From Filimonas effusa (lineage in GTDB: Bacteria > Bacteroidota > Bacteroidia > Chitinophagales > Chitinophagaceae): a stretch of DNA of 64,000 bases. Position 1 is the stretch's first letter; the number at the start of each line of letters is the position of its first letter. The stretch covers positions 1-64,000 of the forward strand of contig NZ_SDHZ01000001.1 in NCBI RefSeq assembly GCF_004118675.1, written 5' to 3'. Both the position numbers and the translations under genes were made by a program. This document shows, piece by piece, positions 8,902-17,817 of the stretch. Under the pieces are notes generated by a model. The model worked only from the letters and a program-made list of their open reading frames with translations, searched no databases and was not told the DNA's origin.

Positions 8902-9747
8902 CTAATACCTGTAAAATCCTTCTCCACTCTTAACACCCAGTTTGCCTGCTGTAACCATATTTACCAATAGGGGACAAGGGGCATATTTAGGCTGTCCAAA
9001 TCCTTCATGTAACACCTTGAGGATGCTCAGGCATACGTCCAGTCCTATGAAATCAGCCAGCTGTAAAGGCCCCATCGGGTGAGCCATTCCAAGTTTCATA
9101 ACGGTATCGATTGTAGGAGCGTCTGCTACGTTTTCATATAGGCTGCAGATAGCCTCATTGATCATGGGCATCAGAATGCGGTTGGCGATAAAACCCGGGT
9201 AATCAGCTGCTACACAGGGAGTCTTGCCTAGCTTAAGCGTTAAAGCCGCAATGGTGTCTGTAACAGCTTTGGCCGTGGCGTAACCATTGATGATCTCTAC
9301 CAGTTTCATAACGGGTACGGGATTCATGAAATGCATCCCTATTACCTTTTCGGGCCGCCTGGTAGCCGCTGCAATTCTCGTAATTGAAATGGAAGAAGTA
9401 TTGCTGGCTAAAATGGCGCCGGCAGGAGCCAGCTCATCCAGTTGCGAAAATATTTTAAGTTTAATAGCTGTATTCTCCGTGGCTGCTTCAACAACGAGAT
9501 CAGCTTCTGCCACACCGGCCGCCATATCCGTAAAGGGAGTTAACAGGCTAAGCGCCTTCTTTTTCTGCTCTTCGGTAATAACAGCTTTCCCTACCTGGCG
9601 GTCGAGGTTTTTCCCGATCTGCTGCAATGCCTTATCTAAAAGGGATCTATCGATGTCCACCAGCGATACGGTGAATCCATACTGGGCAAATACATGTGCA
9701 ATACCATTTCCCATGGTGCCTGCCCCAATAACAGCTATCTTTTGCAT
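8902..9747 (-). CDS. 3-hydroxybutyryl-CoA dehydrogenase family protein
   Basis: A 281-aa NAD-dependent 3-hydroxyacyl-CoA dehydrogenase that interconverts acetoacetyl-CoA-type and 3-hydroxyacyl-CoA substrates in fatty-acid or butyrate metabolism. The N-terminal Rossmann fold shows GAGTMGNGIAHVFAQYG at about residues 8-24. The catalytic region has NTSSISITRIA and HFMNPVPVMKLVEI (catalytic His). The C-terminal helical dimerisation domain holds YPGFIANRI and ADFIGLDV. Size matches Hbd, not the fused FadB. It is a stand-alone gene; no other beta-oxidation gene is adjacent, though a glutaryl-CoA-dehydrogenase-like gene lies at 44 kb. Confidence 0.93.
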   Translation of the reverse strand: MQKIAVIGAGTMGNGIAHVFAQYGFTVSLVDIDRSLLDKALQQIGKNLDRQVGKAVITEEQKKKALSLLTPFTDMAAGVAEADLVVEAATENTAIKLKIFSQLDELAPAGAILASNTSSISITRIAAATRRPEKVIGMHFMNPVPVMKLVEIINGYATAKAVTDTIAALTLKLGKTPCVAADYPGFIANRILMPMINEAICSLYENVADAPTIDTVMKLGMAHPMGPLQLADFIGLDVCLSILKVLHEGFGQPKYAPCPLLVNMVTAGKLGVKSGEGFYRY

Positions 9748-9836
9748 ACGGCCTTTCGTTTAACAACGAAAATAAGGCATGCTAACATATATTAGTATGG
9801 CCGGCAGAAGTTTGTTCTTTATTCGTTCTGCCACTC

Positions 9837-10484
9837 CTAATTCTTCTTTTTAAAATCCCCTCGTTTCCAGGCCTTGATAAATTCACCCCATGCAAAAGGG
9901 TTAAAGAGGTTTACAGGTGGCTGTTGCCCCTGGTAGTAGTAACGGGTAGCCTGCTGGCGTAATTGCATGTTTACGGCCTCCCTGCCGTCGGCAGGAAGTG
10001 TAGCTACCAATATCCGGCGGGTGGCTTCATCCGTATTCTGACGCGCTATTTCGATCTGGTCGGCAGGGATCTGCGTACTTACAAAATCGCGCTCAAACTG
10101 CTCGCGCGAGGGACGTGGCTTTAAGATCGTAGCCGGCAGAAATGCCGTGTCATTAACCAGTAATTGTATTACAGAATATTGATTATCAGTAAGATTTGTT
10201 GGGATTTGTATTGTTTTATCTTTAAAACCCACACTAGAGAACCGGATCGATTGTCCCTGTAATACCGCAATGGAGAATACGCCCTGGTCGTTGGTAAGCG
10301 TTCCACGTGTGGTTCCTTCTACTATAATACTCGCCTGGGGTAAAGCACGCAGGCTGTCGGCAGTCATAACGATACCAAACAATTGAATTACAGAATCCTT
10401 GGCAATAACATGCTGAGCCTGGGCTGAATTACGGCCCATCATGAACAAAAAACAAAATGAACAATATAGTAAAAATCGCTTCAT
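9837..10484 (-). CDS. Secreted carboxypeptidase-regulatory-like (CarboxypepD_reg) protein
   Basis: A 215-aa exported protein. A signal peptide (LLYCSFCFLFMMGRNSAQAQ) precedes a single CarboxypepD_reg-like beta-sandwich: LFGIVMTADSLRALPQASIIVEGT, then GTLTNDQGVFSIAV and SVGFKDKTI. This domain is the same as that found at the N-terminus of SusC/TonB receptors, but here it stands alone with a ~100-aa Arg/Gln-rich C-terminal tail. Stand-alone versions are common in Bacteroidota and have no assigned function. A 7/8 match to the -7 box may lie in the ~120 bp separating it from mrp. Confidence 0.8.
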   Translation of the reverse strand: MKRFLLYCSFCFLFMMGRNSAQAQHVIAKDSVIQLFGIVMTADSLRALPQASIIVEGTTRGTLTNDQGVFSIAVLQGQSIRFSSVGFKDKTIQIPTNLTDNQYSVIQLLVNDTAFLPATILKPRPSREQFERDFVSTQIPADQIEIARQNTDEATRRILVATLPADGREAVNMQLRQQATRYYYQGQQPPVNLFNPFAWGEFIKAWKRGDFKKKN

Positions 10485-10563
10485 GCACTACAGTTATTGG
10501 ATGTCCAATTATACGAATTAAATAGTTAACCGGCTATTATAACAAAGTAACCCCCTCAAGGGT

Positions 10564-10571
10564 TAACTTTG
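10564..10571 (+). promoter_or_regulatory. Bacteroidota -7 box for mrp
   Basis: TAACTTTG is an exact match to TAnnTTTG, 35 bp before the ATG of the Mrp gene. No good -33 TTG was found at the usual distance, so the call rests on the -7 box alone. Confidence 0.5.
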
Positions 10572-10606
10572 CAGCGCAATTTTCTTTTTTAACAAAATTA
10601 TGTGTG

Positions 10607-11701
10607 ATGACCGAAGCGGACATTTTGAAGGCGTTAAGCAATGTGGAAGAGCCCGATTTGAAACAGGATCTGGTAACTCTGAATATGGTGAAAGACGTTA
10701 AGATTGAAGGCAATAACGTGTCTTTTACAGTGGTGCTTACCACACCTGCATGTCCTATGAAAGACATGATCCAGAAAGCATGTATCAACGCAGTCAAACT
10801 CCTCGTGAATAAAGAAGCGGTGGTGAAAGTAAACTTCACTTCCAATACAAATACTTTACGTAACGAAGCGCAGCAAATTCTGCCTGGCGTAAAAAATATC
10901 ATTGCTGTTGTCAGCGGTAAAGGTGGCGTAGGTAAAAGTACCGTTTCCGCAAACTTCGCCCTTGCGCTTGCCAAAAGCGGTGCGTCAGTGGGGTTAATGG
11001 ACGCCGATATCTATGGCCCAAGTGCACCTATTATGTTCGGCATCCGTGGCCAGCGCCCCATGATGAAAGAGGTGAATGGCAAAGGTGTAATCATGCCTAT
11101 TGATAAATACGGTATCAAAGTAATGAGTATAGGCCTCCTGGTTGATGAAAAAAATGCTGTCGTATGGAGAGGCCCCATGGCCAGCAGCGCCATCAGGCAA
11201 TTCGTTACCGATGTAGATTGGGGCGAACTGGACTATCTTGTGATAGACATGCCTCCCGGAACAGGTGACATTCACCTTACCCTCATGCAAACAGTACCTG
11301 TTACAGGTGTTATTATTGTTACCACACCTCAAAATGTAGCCCTTGCCGACGCGAAAAAAGGGATTGCGATGTTCGGACAGGCGCAGATTAAAGTGCCTAT
11401 CATTGGCCTGGTCGAAAATATGAGTTATTTCACCCCGGCAGAACTTCCTGATAACAAGTATTATATCTTCGGTAAGGACGGCGGCCGCAACCTGGCGCAT
11501 GAATACGATCTGCCTTTCCTTGGACAAATACCCCTTGTTCAGGAGATTCGCGAAGGTGGCGATTCAGGAGAGCCTGCCGTGCTGGCCGAAAATACGCCTA
11601 CGGCTGCGGCATTCGATGATTTTGCTGCTACGGCTATTCGTAACATCGCCATACGGAACGCGACACTGGCTCCGACCAAACCGCTTGAAACAGTGGCTTG
11701 A
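10607..11701 (+). CDS. Mrp/NBP35 (ApbC) family iron-sulfur carrier ATPase
   Basis: A 364-aa P-loop ATPase that binds and transfers Fe-S clusters to apoproteins. The N-terminal ~85 residues form a DUF59/MIP18-like domain (PDLKQDLVTLNMVKDV, TTPACPMKDMI). The ATPase domain then has the deviant Walker A SGKGGVGKST at about residues 102-111, DADIYGPSAP, and the switch motif VIDMPPGTGD. The ATG at 10607 is preferred to the in-frame GTG at 10604. A 54-aa lipoprotein and pyrF follow on the same strand. Confidence 0.94.
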   Translation: MTEADILKALSNVEEPDLKQDLVTLNMVKDVKIEGNNVSFTVVLTTPACPMKDMIQKACINAVKLLVNKEAVVKVNFTSNTNTLRNEAQQILPGVKNIIAVVSGKGGVGKSTVSANFALALAKSGASVGLMDADIYGPSAPIMFGIRGQRPMMKEVNGKGVIMPIDKYGIKVMSIGLLVDEKNAVVWRGPMASSAIRQFVTDVDWGELDYLVIDMPPGTGDIHLTLMQTVPVTGVIIVTTPQNVALADAKKGIAMFGQAQIKVPIIGLVENMSYFTPAELPDNKYYIFGKDGGRNLAHEYDLPFLGQIPLVQEIREGGDSGEPAVLAENTPTAAAFDDFAATAIRNIAIRNATLAPTKPLETVA

Positions 11702-11731
11702 TTTTAGTAGCTTAAGGCAAAAGCCTTCTGT

Positions 11732-11896
11732 ATGAAATCATGTAGCTATCTTGTCATTATTTCAATGCTCGTCTGTAGCTTGGTTGCCTGTACGCAAAAA
11801 GTACATCCGCATGGAATGCCTCCAGGACAAGCCAAAAAAGTAACCGGATCCCAATCGGCCGCTCCCTATGCGCCGGGGCAAATGAAAAAGCAGTAA
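11732..11896 (+). CDS. Small PPGQ-motif lipoprotein
   Basis: A 54-aa gene. It encodes a lipoprotein signal (IISMLVCSLVACTQK, lipobox Cys about residue 20) and a very short mature part, HGMPPGQAKKVTGSQSAAPY followed by APGQMKKQ. Small Bacteroidota lipoproteins with the paired PPGQAKK...YAPGQ motifs are widespread and often carry a misleading name as a quinol-oxidase subunit; no function is known to me. It lies 30 bp after mrp and 72 bp before pyrF, all on the plus strand. Confidence 0.75.
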   Translation: MKSCSYLVIISMLVCSLVACTQKVHPHGMPPGQAKKVTGSQSAAPYAPGQMKKQ

Positions 11897-11968
11897 AACG
11901 AACTGCTAGGAAAATAAAAGGCATCTGCATTAATAAGTGCAGGTGCCTGAACATAAGTAACAGTCTCA

Positions 11969-12772
11969 ATGAATAAACAACAACTGGTAAGCGCCATCCG
12001 CAATAAGAGATCATACCTTTGCGTAGGGCTAGATACCGACATCGAAAAAATACCCGCACATCTCCATGCAAGCCCTAATGCTGTGTTGGAGTTTAACAAG
12101 GCCATCATCGATGCCACCAAAGACTATTGCGTTAGTTATAAGATCAATACTGCGTTTTACGAAGCAATGGGTGTAAAGGGCTGGGATATCATAGAGCAAA
12201 CCCTGCATTATATTCCCGAAACTCATTTCACCATTGCCGACGCGAAAAGGGGCGATATCGGGAACACCTCCGCGCAATACGCAAAAACTTTTTTCGAAAC
12301 ATTCCCATTTGATGCTGTGACTGTTGCGCCCTACATGGGCGAAGATAGCGTGCGTCCGTTCCTGGAATATGAGAACAAGGTTACCATCGTATTAGGACTT
12401 ACTTCCAACAAAGGCGCATCTGACTTCGAGCTGCAACCTGCCGGAGGCGAACATCTCTACGAAAAAGTGTTACGCACTGTAAGCGCCTGGGGAACTCCTC
12501 ACAATCTCATGTTCGTAGTAGGCGCCACACAGGCCAGTGCATTAGAGAACGTCAGGAAAATAGTACCCGATAACTTTTTATTGGTACCAGGGGTAGGAGC
12601 CCAGGGCGGAAGTTTGCAGGAGGTTTCACAATATGGGCTTAATAGCGAAGCCGGCCTTCTTGTAAACGCAAGCAGGGCTGTTATCTACGCGGGCTCAGGT
12701 GAAGACTTTGTTGTCAAAGCAGCAGAAGCTGCCCGGCAATACCGTGATGAAATGGCAACCTATCTGCAATAG
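11969..12772 (+). CDS. pyrF: Orotidine 5'-phosphate decarboxylase (long type)
   Basis: Catalyses the last step of UMP synthesis, decarboxylating OMP. The 267-aa protein belongs to the longer PyrF group seen in mycobacteria and Bacteroidota. The active-site motif [17 protein letters not shown] is at about residues 90-106 and supplies the catalytic Asp-Lys pair. [11 protein letters not shown] near the N-terminus and VPGVGAQGG near the C-terminus bind substrate and phosphate. A strong terminator follows 35 bp after the stop. Confidence 0.95.
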   Translation: MNKQQLVSAIRNKRSYLCVGLDTDIEKIPAHLHASPNAVLEFNKAIIDATKDYCVSYKINTAFYEAMGVKGWDIIEQTLHYIPETHFTIADAKRGDIGNTSAQYAKTFFETFPFDAVTVAPYMGEDSVRPFLEYENKVTIVLGLTSNKGASDFELQPAGGEHLYEKVLRTVSAWGTPHNLMFVVGATQASALENVRKIVPDNFLLVPGVGAQGGSLQEVSQYGLNSEAGLLVNASRAVIYAGSGEDFVVKAAEAARQYRDEMATYLQ

Positions 12773-12806
12773 CTGATAATGTTATGGATCAGAAAGCATA
12801 TTATAC

Positions 12807-12839
12807 AGGAAGCCCCAAAGGCTTCCTTTTTTATTTTTA
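12807..12839 (+). terminator. Rho-independent terminator after pyrF
   Basis: Arms AGGAAGCC and GGCTTCCT enclose a 5-nt loop and are followed by a T-rich tract. The hairpin ends the mrp-lipoprotein-pyrF transcript. Confidence 0.85.
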
Positions 12840-12985
12840 AATTCGTTTCCTTTACGTTGTTGCATGCATGCAGCTTTGAATCCAGCTTTGTACGCCATAA
12901 CACGCGCACAGTGTGCTTGCGGGGTATGTCTGTATTATGGTTTCTTCAACAGATAGCTTGTTGTTTTAAAAATAAAAATTAGTAT

Positions 12986-13627
12986 ATGAGATCTGGATTT
13001 ACGATGTTCTGTGTGGTGTTAACCTTTTGCTGTAATGCTCAGCGTGAGCATAAGATAAATCCGGAGGTTCAGCCTTACATCGACACACTTTTTAAACAAA
13101 TCGTGGATGTAGATCATTTCAGTGATAAGACTTTCCGGCGGGAAACTTATTATATCAATAAAATTCTTTCTATTGATAGTTTTGATAATTCCGCGAATTA
13201 TATGAAAGCGCAAATCTTCGCTTATAATGGGGCGTATGACAGCGCTATCAATATTCTTTCCCGGCAAATAAAACATCATAACTGGCCTAATAACAGGATC
13301 TTTCGTTCTGCATTATATGATATTACCGGTGATTCAACTGCCGCTCTTGCCGATTACAAATATATACTCCGCGAAAATGAACGATTGTTGAAGACAAGCG
13401 ATGAGGTGCAAAAAAGTCTGGGTTGCCTGTACCAGATAGCCTTAATGAAATTGTTAAGCGGAGAGAATAAAGGAAAGGTGCTGGTTGAATATGACAAGGC
13501 GTCCAAGCCATTTGACAGTATTGATACGCGGGCCCGAATTGCGGTTGTAAAAAAAGGAATCGTTTATTTTAATAAAGAACAATTCCTGGGCACCTATCGA
13601 ACAGGAGGTGTGGGGCGCAAAAGATAA
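12986..13627 (+). CDS. Secreted TPR-like protein of unknown function
   Basis: A 213-aa exported protein. The signal peptide (SGFTMFCVVLTFCCNAQ) is followed by an all-helical region with TPR-like spacing (YYINKILSIDSFDNSANYM, then AYDSAINILSRQI, then DSTAALADYKYILREN). The repeat pattern suggests a protein-interaction role in the periplasm or on the surface. I do not recognise a named family. It is a single gene between the pyrF terminator and the RHS locus. Confidence 0.65.
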   Translation: MRSGFTMFCVVLTFCCNAQREHKINPEVQPYIDTLFKQIVDVDHFSDKTFRRETYYINKILSIDSFDNSANYMKAQIFAYNGAYDSAINILSRQIKHHNWPNNRIFRSALYDITGDSTAALADYKYILRENERLLKTSDEVQKSLGCLYQIALMKLLSGENKGKVLVEYDKASKPFDSIDTRARIAVVKKGIVYFNKEQFLGTYRTGGVGRKR

Positions 13628-13787
13628 GGAATGATGAAAGCGACTTTCTGTTAGTTTTGCTGGCTATGAAAGCTTAATAAGTTGGGGTAAATGGTAACCG
13701 GCAATAGAAAAAACAGCTTCGGAATAATTTTTTTTAATGCACGAAATATAAGACTAACAACACTCTCCTCATTTCAGGGATACATTT

Positions 13788-13816
13788 TTTGAAGAACTGC
13801 ATGCACACTGTATTTG
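13788..13816 (+). promoter_or_regulatory. Possible promoter of the RHS operon
   Basis: TTTG at 13788-13791 and TGTATTTG at 13809-13816 (7 of 8 to TAnnTTTG) are separated by 17 bp, the spacing usual for Bacteroidota -33/-7 elements. The leader to the TTG start at 13890 would be about 70 nt. No other promoter-like sequence was noticed within the operon, where gaps are 9-18 bp. Confidence 0.4.
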
Positions 13817-13889
13817 GAAAGAATGTATTTATTTCTTTCCTTTACATCGTACAAAACCCATCCCTAAACCACCTTTAAAAAACACGGCC

Positions 13890-16193
13890 TTGTACACCAA
13901 ACTAATTCGCGCGGCATGCCTGCTAGGTATGCCCGTATGTATGCCTGTATTGCTATACTCGCAGCTAACGCCGCATTCCGGTTCCTTAACGGGTAACCTG
14001 AAGGACGCTTTACATGCTGTTAGCGCTCCCCCTCTTTTCACCAGGAAAAAAATAGTAGATGTTAAGTCGCTTACTGTTGAAGGCAGCTATAACTATCTCC
14101 ATGATACCTCGGGGCTGGCGCTGGGCAGTTTTAAGCAATTACAGGGTAGCTGGACATATGGCACTGCGTTAACCCTTTCCGTTGCAGAAATACCTTTCGA
14201 TCTTGCCTTCAGGGCAAACAACGGTATTTATACAAACAATACCCCTTCGCTGAACGATCTCTCCCAGTTTAATTTTAACAAGGAGAAATACCTCGAAAGC
14301 ATCCGCGCCCAGGTAAAGGATAAACTTGACCCTGCAACGCTTGCAAATGTTGCAAATAACAGGATCACCGCTATCCGCCGTAAGTACGAACAGGAGCTGA
14401 AGGCAGAGTTAAACAAACTGGAAGCGGGGTTGGGAAGAGGAACGGCCGGTAAGCTGGGGTTACCCGAAGGTGTTGCCAATCTTTCTGCTACTGATGAAAG
14501 CAGCCTGCAAACAGCACTCTTTAGCCCAAAACTCAGAGAGCAATATAAAGAAAGCAATGCTGCATTACAGCAGATGCTGCTCAGTAAAGACGCTGTTGCT
14601 TTGCAGTCTGACACCATGTTCAAAAAGCACAGCGCTACTGTAGAACACTATCAGGCGCTCGAAAAAGCATACAGTACAATTGTTAACTACAGGCACCGCT
14701 TCAGGGATAATAAACTGGTGAAAGAGCTGCAGGAAAGTCTTCCCGAGGGTGGCGATTATCAGGCGTATCTGCAACAGCCCGGTAACCTGGTAAAAACAGC
14801 AAAACAAAACTTTAGCCTTACGGGCCTGCAACGTTTTTTCACGAATGTTACACATCTTGATCTCGGACAAAATGCATTGAGCGGAAACGGGTCTGCTTTT
14901 TCTCCTGCCAACCTGGTGAACACAGGGCTCAACGCAGGATACCAAACCGATAAGGCGAGCTTTGGCTTTGTTCATGGTAAAAATAATAACAACAATAGCT
15001 GGCTTCAGAACGGCTTAACAAGCGCAGTTACCAACGAATACAACAGCATGACGGGCTTTACCGTTGGAACGGGATCGGCAAGTCCTGTAGATCAAACGAT
15101 CGCAGTAAACCTATACAACGTACGTTCCAGCAATAACAACAATGGTTTGGGTAATCAGATGCTGTCAAATTACCTGCCTTCACCGTCTCATAGTACAGCG
15201 GTAGTATCCTTACATACCGGTTTGCAGTTGAAGGGTACGCATAAACTTGAATTAGACCTGTCTAAATCCTTTGGCAGTTTCCGTGAAGGAGCCTATTACG
15301 ATAGCAGCAATGGTAAAAGCAGTTCTACCGGTTCTATTCTCGATGGAGGTTCCTCTAATTATGCTGCCAAGATCAACTATGAAGGAGATCTTTTCGAAAC
15401 AGGGATCACAGCTTATGTGGGCAAGGTTGGACTCGCCTATAATAACCCGGGAAACTACCTGCTTCGCAGGGGAGAATCTCAAATGGGCCTGGCATTGAAC
15501 AGGCAGTTCCTGAATAGAAAACTAACTGCGAAATACCAGTTCGATTACCGTTTGCAGCAGTTCGATCCTGGCAAAGCCTACAGTTATACCAGTATCTCCA
15601 ACAAGTGGCAAACCGCGTATAAGTTCAGGCGGAACAACAAGCTTGGACTTACCTACCTTCAAACCAGTTACCGTTCTGTTTTGCAGAATGCAAGTGCATC
15701 GGCAGGTGGCAACACCCGCTGGCAACTGGATGGCGCTTACCAGGTAAAGCGCTGGCGTAAGACTATTATGAATAATACCAGCTTCAGCTGGCAGCGACTT
15801 AAAATGCCGCTGTTGGATGGCGGTTCATTTAATAACAGCTCCCTGCTGTTAACACATACCAGTTCTATACAATTGAAACAAAACCTGCTTTCGGTTTCTG
15901 TCGTATCCAATAACTCCAACAATAAAGACTATTATTTTAATACCTCTTTGTTCAGTACCGAGTGCAGTTATGCATATACCGTTCGCAAATATCTCCGCTT
16001 GTCTTCGGGCGTGGGTTACTATGCCAATGCGGGATGGAACAAACAATTAGGATATACCCAGCAATGCAGTGTTACGCTTAGTGAAAAATGGGATATCGAT
16101 TTGCAGGGAGGATATAAAAAAGCAATACAGCAGCAAAGGGCTGAGCTCGCTAACCAGCTCTATCTTAATTCAAACATACGCTACCACTTTTAA
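13890..16193 (+). CDS. Putative outer-membrane beta-barrel protein of the RHS locus
   Basis: A 767-aa exported protein, first gene of the RHS operon. It begins with TTG at 13890. No in-frame ATG precedes it, and from TTG the protein has a good signal peptide (CLLGMPVCMPVLLYSQ). Residues ~110-280 are helical and charged, rich in Ala/Glu/Lys, and probably coiled coil or periplasmic. From ~310 on the sequence alternates polar and aromatic residues as outer-membrane beta-strands do, and it ends in SNIRYHF, a terminal-Phe signature of barrels. No named family is recognised. Position and tight linkage suggest a surface-export or anchoring role for the RHS proteins (inference). Confidence 0.7.
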   Translation: MYTKLIRAACLLGMPVCMPVLLYSQLTPHSGSLTGNLKDALHAVSAPPLFTRKKIVDVKSLTVEGSYNYLHDTSGLALGSFKQLQGSWTYGTALTLSVAEIPFDLAFRANNGIYTNNTPSLNDLSQFNFNKEKYLESIRAQVKDKLDPATLANVANNRITAIRRKYEQELKAELNKLEAGLGRGTAGKLGLPEGVANLSATDESSLQTALFSPKLREQYKESNAALQQMLLSKDAVALQSDTMFKKHSATVEHYQALEKAYSTIVNYRHRFRDNKLVKELQESLPEGGDYQAYLQQPGNLVKTAKQNFSLTGLQRFFTNVTHLDLGQNALSGNGSAFSPANLVNTGLNAGYQTDKASFGFVHGKNNNNNSWLQNGLTSAVTNEYNSMTGFTVGTGSASPVDQTIAVNLYNVRSSNNNNGLGNQMLSNYLPSPSHSTAVVSLHTGLQLKGTHKLELDLSKSFGSFREGAYYDSSNGKSSSTGSILDGGSSNYAAKINYEGDLFETGITAYVGKVGLAYNNPGNYLLRRGESQMGLALNRQFLNRKLTAKYQFDYRLQQFDPGKAYSYTSISNKWQTAYKFRRNNKLGLTYLQTSYRSVLQNASASAGGNTRWQLDGAYQVKRWRKTIMNNTSFSWQRLKMPLLDGGSFNNSSLLLTHTSSIQLKQNLLSVSVVSNNSNNKDYYFNTSLFSTECSYAYTVRKYLRLSSGVGYYANAGWNKQLGYTQQCSVTLSEKWDIDLQGGYKKAIQQQRAELANQLYLNSNIRYHF

Positions 16194-16202
16194 TCAAAGC
16201 AT

Positions 16203-17300
16203 ATGAAGCAGTTGAAAGTATTCCTGTTGATGATTTTCATAGGAAGCTATTGCAGCGCACAGGTGAATTTCGTTTTCCTGCCCGATGTAAATGCCCGTAC
16301 AGTTGATGGCCTGGGTGTTTTCCAGGTGCAAAATCTCACAGGTAAACCTATTGCAGGTAATGTTATTATCATCGTCTCCGAACAGGCTACGTTGAAGTCG
16401 GGGGTGGTTGTTATTAAAACACCTCTTGTTACACTGCCTGCTGGGAATTCGGTGTTCCCGCGAAACAGTTTTGTGAATAGCAGTTTTTCATTCTCCAATA
16501 ATGCGTACGCTTCCATAGTAAGTCAAACCCGCAATTTCCCTCCCGGCGAATACAACTTTTGTTTCCGGTTTAAGCCCGAAGACAAACAGGCCGACGAATC
16601 TGAAAACTGTTTCGACGGATCGGTTCAGCCGATGGTGCCTATAAGTCTTTTGAATCCTGCCGATAAGGATACCATTTGCCAGAAGCGTCCGGTGTTAAGC
16701 TGGCAGCCGCCAATGCCATTCACTTCTGCTATGCGTTTCAGATTGCTGCTGACCGAAAAAAAGAAAGGAGCATCGGTTATGAACCTGCTTGCCAATGCGC
16801 CATTGGTATTGTTGGATAATATTACCAGCACGACAGTTAGTTTTCCTTCTTTTGCCGCAGACCTGAAAGAAGGACACACTTATTGCTGGCAGGTGATTGC
16901 GTATCAGCAGGGTGTTATCATTTCGCGGTCTGAGATCTGGGAATTCACGGTACAGTGCACTGAAACGCCACCCAAAAGAACTGCTGATAGTTACAGAGAG
17001 CTTAAACAGCTGGTTAATGGTAATTATTACATCGCTAATCGCTACATCAGCTTCGCTTTCACAAATGCATATCGCCAGGAAAAGCTGAACTATCGCATTA
17101 TAGATCTTACAAACGGACTCAAAGAAATAAAGAACACTCCGGATGTTTACCTGGTGCCGGGTCTCAATAAAATCGACATCGATATAACTGAATTAGGGCT
17201 TACGGTAGGACAGTCCTACGCCTTGAAAATAAAGCCGTTCAACGAACCTGAGCTGGAAGTGCGTTTTGTTTATAAAGATGCGGACCCTGTTAACAAGTAA
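16203..17300 (+). CDS. Secreted Fn3/Ig-like protein of the RHS locus
   Basis: A 365-aa exported protein 9 bp after the barrel gene. A signal peptide (VFLLMIFIGSYCSAQ) is followed by two or three beta-sandwich regions. The middle one looks like a fibronectin-III fold: RPVLSWQPP, later GHTYCWQVIAYQQG and IWEFTVQC, at about residues 160-255. Such domains bind protein or sugar partners outside the cell. No catalytic motif is seen. Tight spacing on both sides indicates an operon, and a structural role in surface display is likely but unproven. Confidence 0.68.
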   Translation: MKQLKVFLLMIFIGSYCSAQVNFVFLPDVNARTVDGLGVFQVQNLTGKPIAGNVIIIVSEQATLKSGVVVIKTPLVTLPAGNSVFPRNSFVNSSFSFSNNAYASIVSQTRNFPPGEYNFCFRFKPEDKQADESENCFDGSVQPMVPISLLNPADKDTICQKRPVLSWQPPMPFTSAMRFRLLLTEKKKGASVMNLLANAPLVLLDNITSTTVSFPSFAADLKEGHTYCWQVIAYQQGVIISRSEIWEFTVQCTETPPKRTADSYRELKQLVNGNYYIANRYISFAFTNAYRQEKLNYRIIDLTNGLKEIKNTPDVYLVPGLNKIDIDITELGLTVGQSYALKIKPFNEPELEVRFVYKDADPVNK

Positions 17301-17310
17301 AATAAATAGA

Positions 17311-17808
17311 ATGAAGAAAATAGATAGAAACATCCTGTTTATTCTACCTGCTTGTATTGCACTTATCGGTAGTGCCTGTCATTCACCGGCTGCCGTAGCT
17401 AAAAAGGAGATACATATGGCCGAGATCGCGCAGGGCCAGGGCAGTAGCATCTATGTAGATCGCGTTCCCAACCGTTCCGTACTTAAAGAGCAATCTGCTG
17501 ATAGTAGTTTCGATTTCTGTTGCTATCGCGTAGGATGGATCGATAGCGCTACATATACAAAAGATCAGGAAGCTAAATGGACGCAATATTTTAATTATGA
17601 AATGCAGTACGACTGGACAGTTGTATGCGAAGGCGATTCATTGTCTCCTGTCTTGTTTCAGCCCATTCCAGGTAGAAATAAGCAAACATCTGAAGGAGTG
17701 CTGGTTTTTGAAGTACCGAAGAACCAGCTGCCCGACACGCTCATTTTCAAAAACTCATACGGCTCTGATAAAGTAAATCAGCTGATTGTGTTAAACCCAC
17801 ATAAATAA
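17311..17808 (+). CDS. RHS-locus lipoprotein
   Basis: A 165-aa lipoprotein. ATG 17311 is preferred to the upstream in-frame ATG at 17266 because it gives a proper signal (ILFILPACIALIGSACHS, lipobox Cys about residue 23) and does not overlap the previous gene. The mature part contains Cys-Cys and Trp-rich segments (DFCCYRVGWID, WTQYFNYEMQYDW). No family is recognised. Gaps are 10 bp upstream and 9 bp downstream. Confidence 0.68.
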   Translation: MKKIDRNILFILPACIALIGSACHSPAAVAKKEIHMAEIAQGQGSSIYVDRVPNRSVLKEQSADSSFDFCCYRVGWIDSATYTKDQEAKWTQYFNYEMQYDWTVVCEGDSLSPVLFQPIPGRNKQTSEGVLVFEVPKNQLPDTLIFKNSYGSDKVNQLIVLNPHK

Positions 17809-17817
17809 CCGGTAGTT

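Noticed and set aside
13829-14041. Minus-strand frame opposite the start of the barrel gene
   Set aside because: It is antisense to the signal peptide region of the RHS operon's first gene and has no family features.
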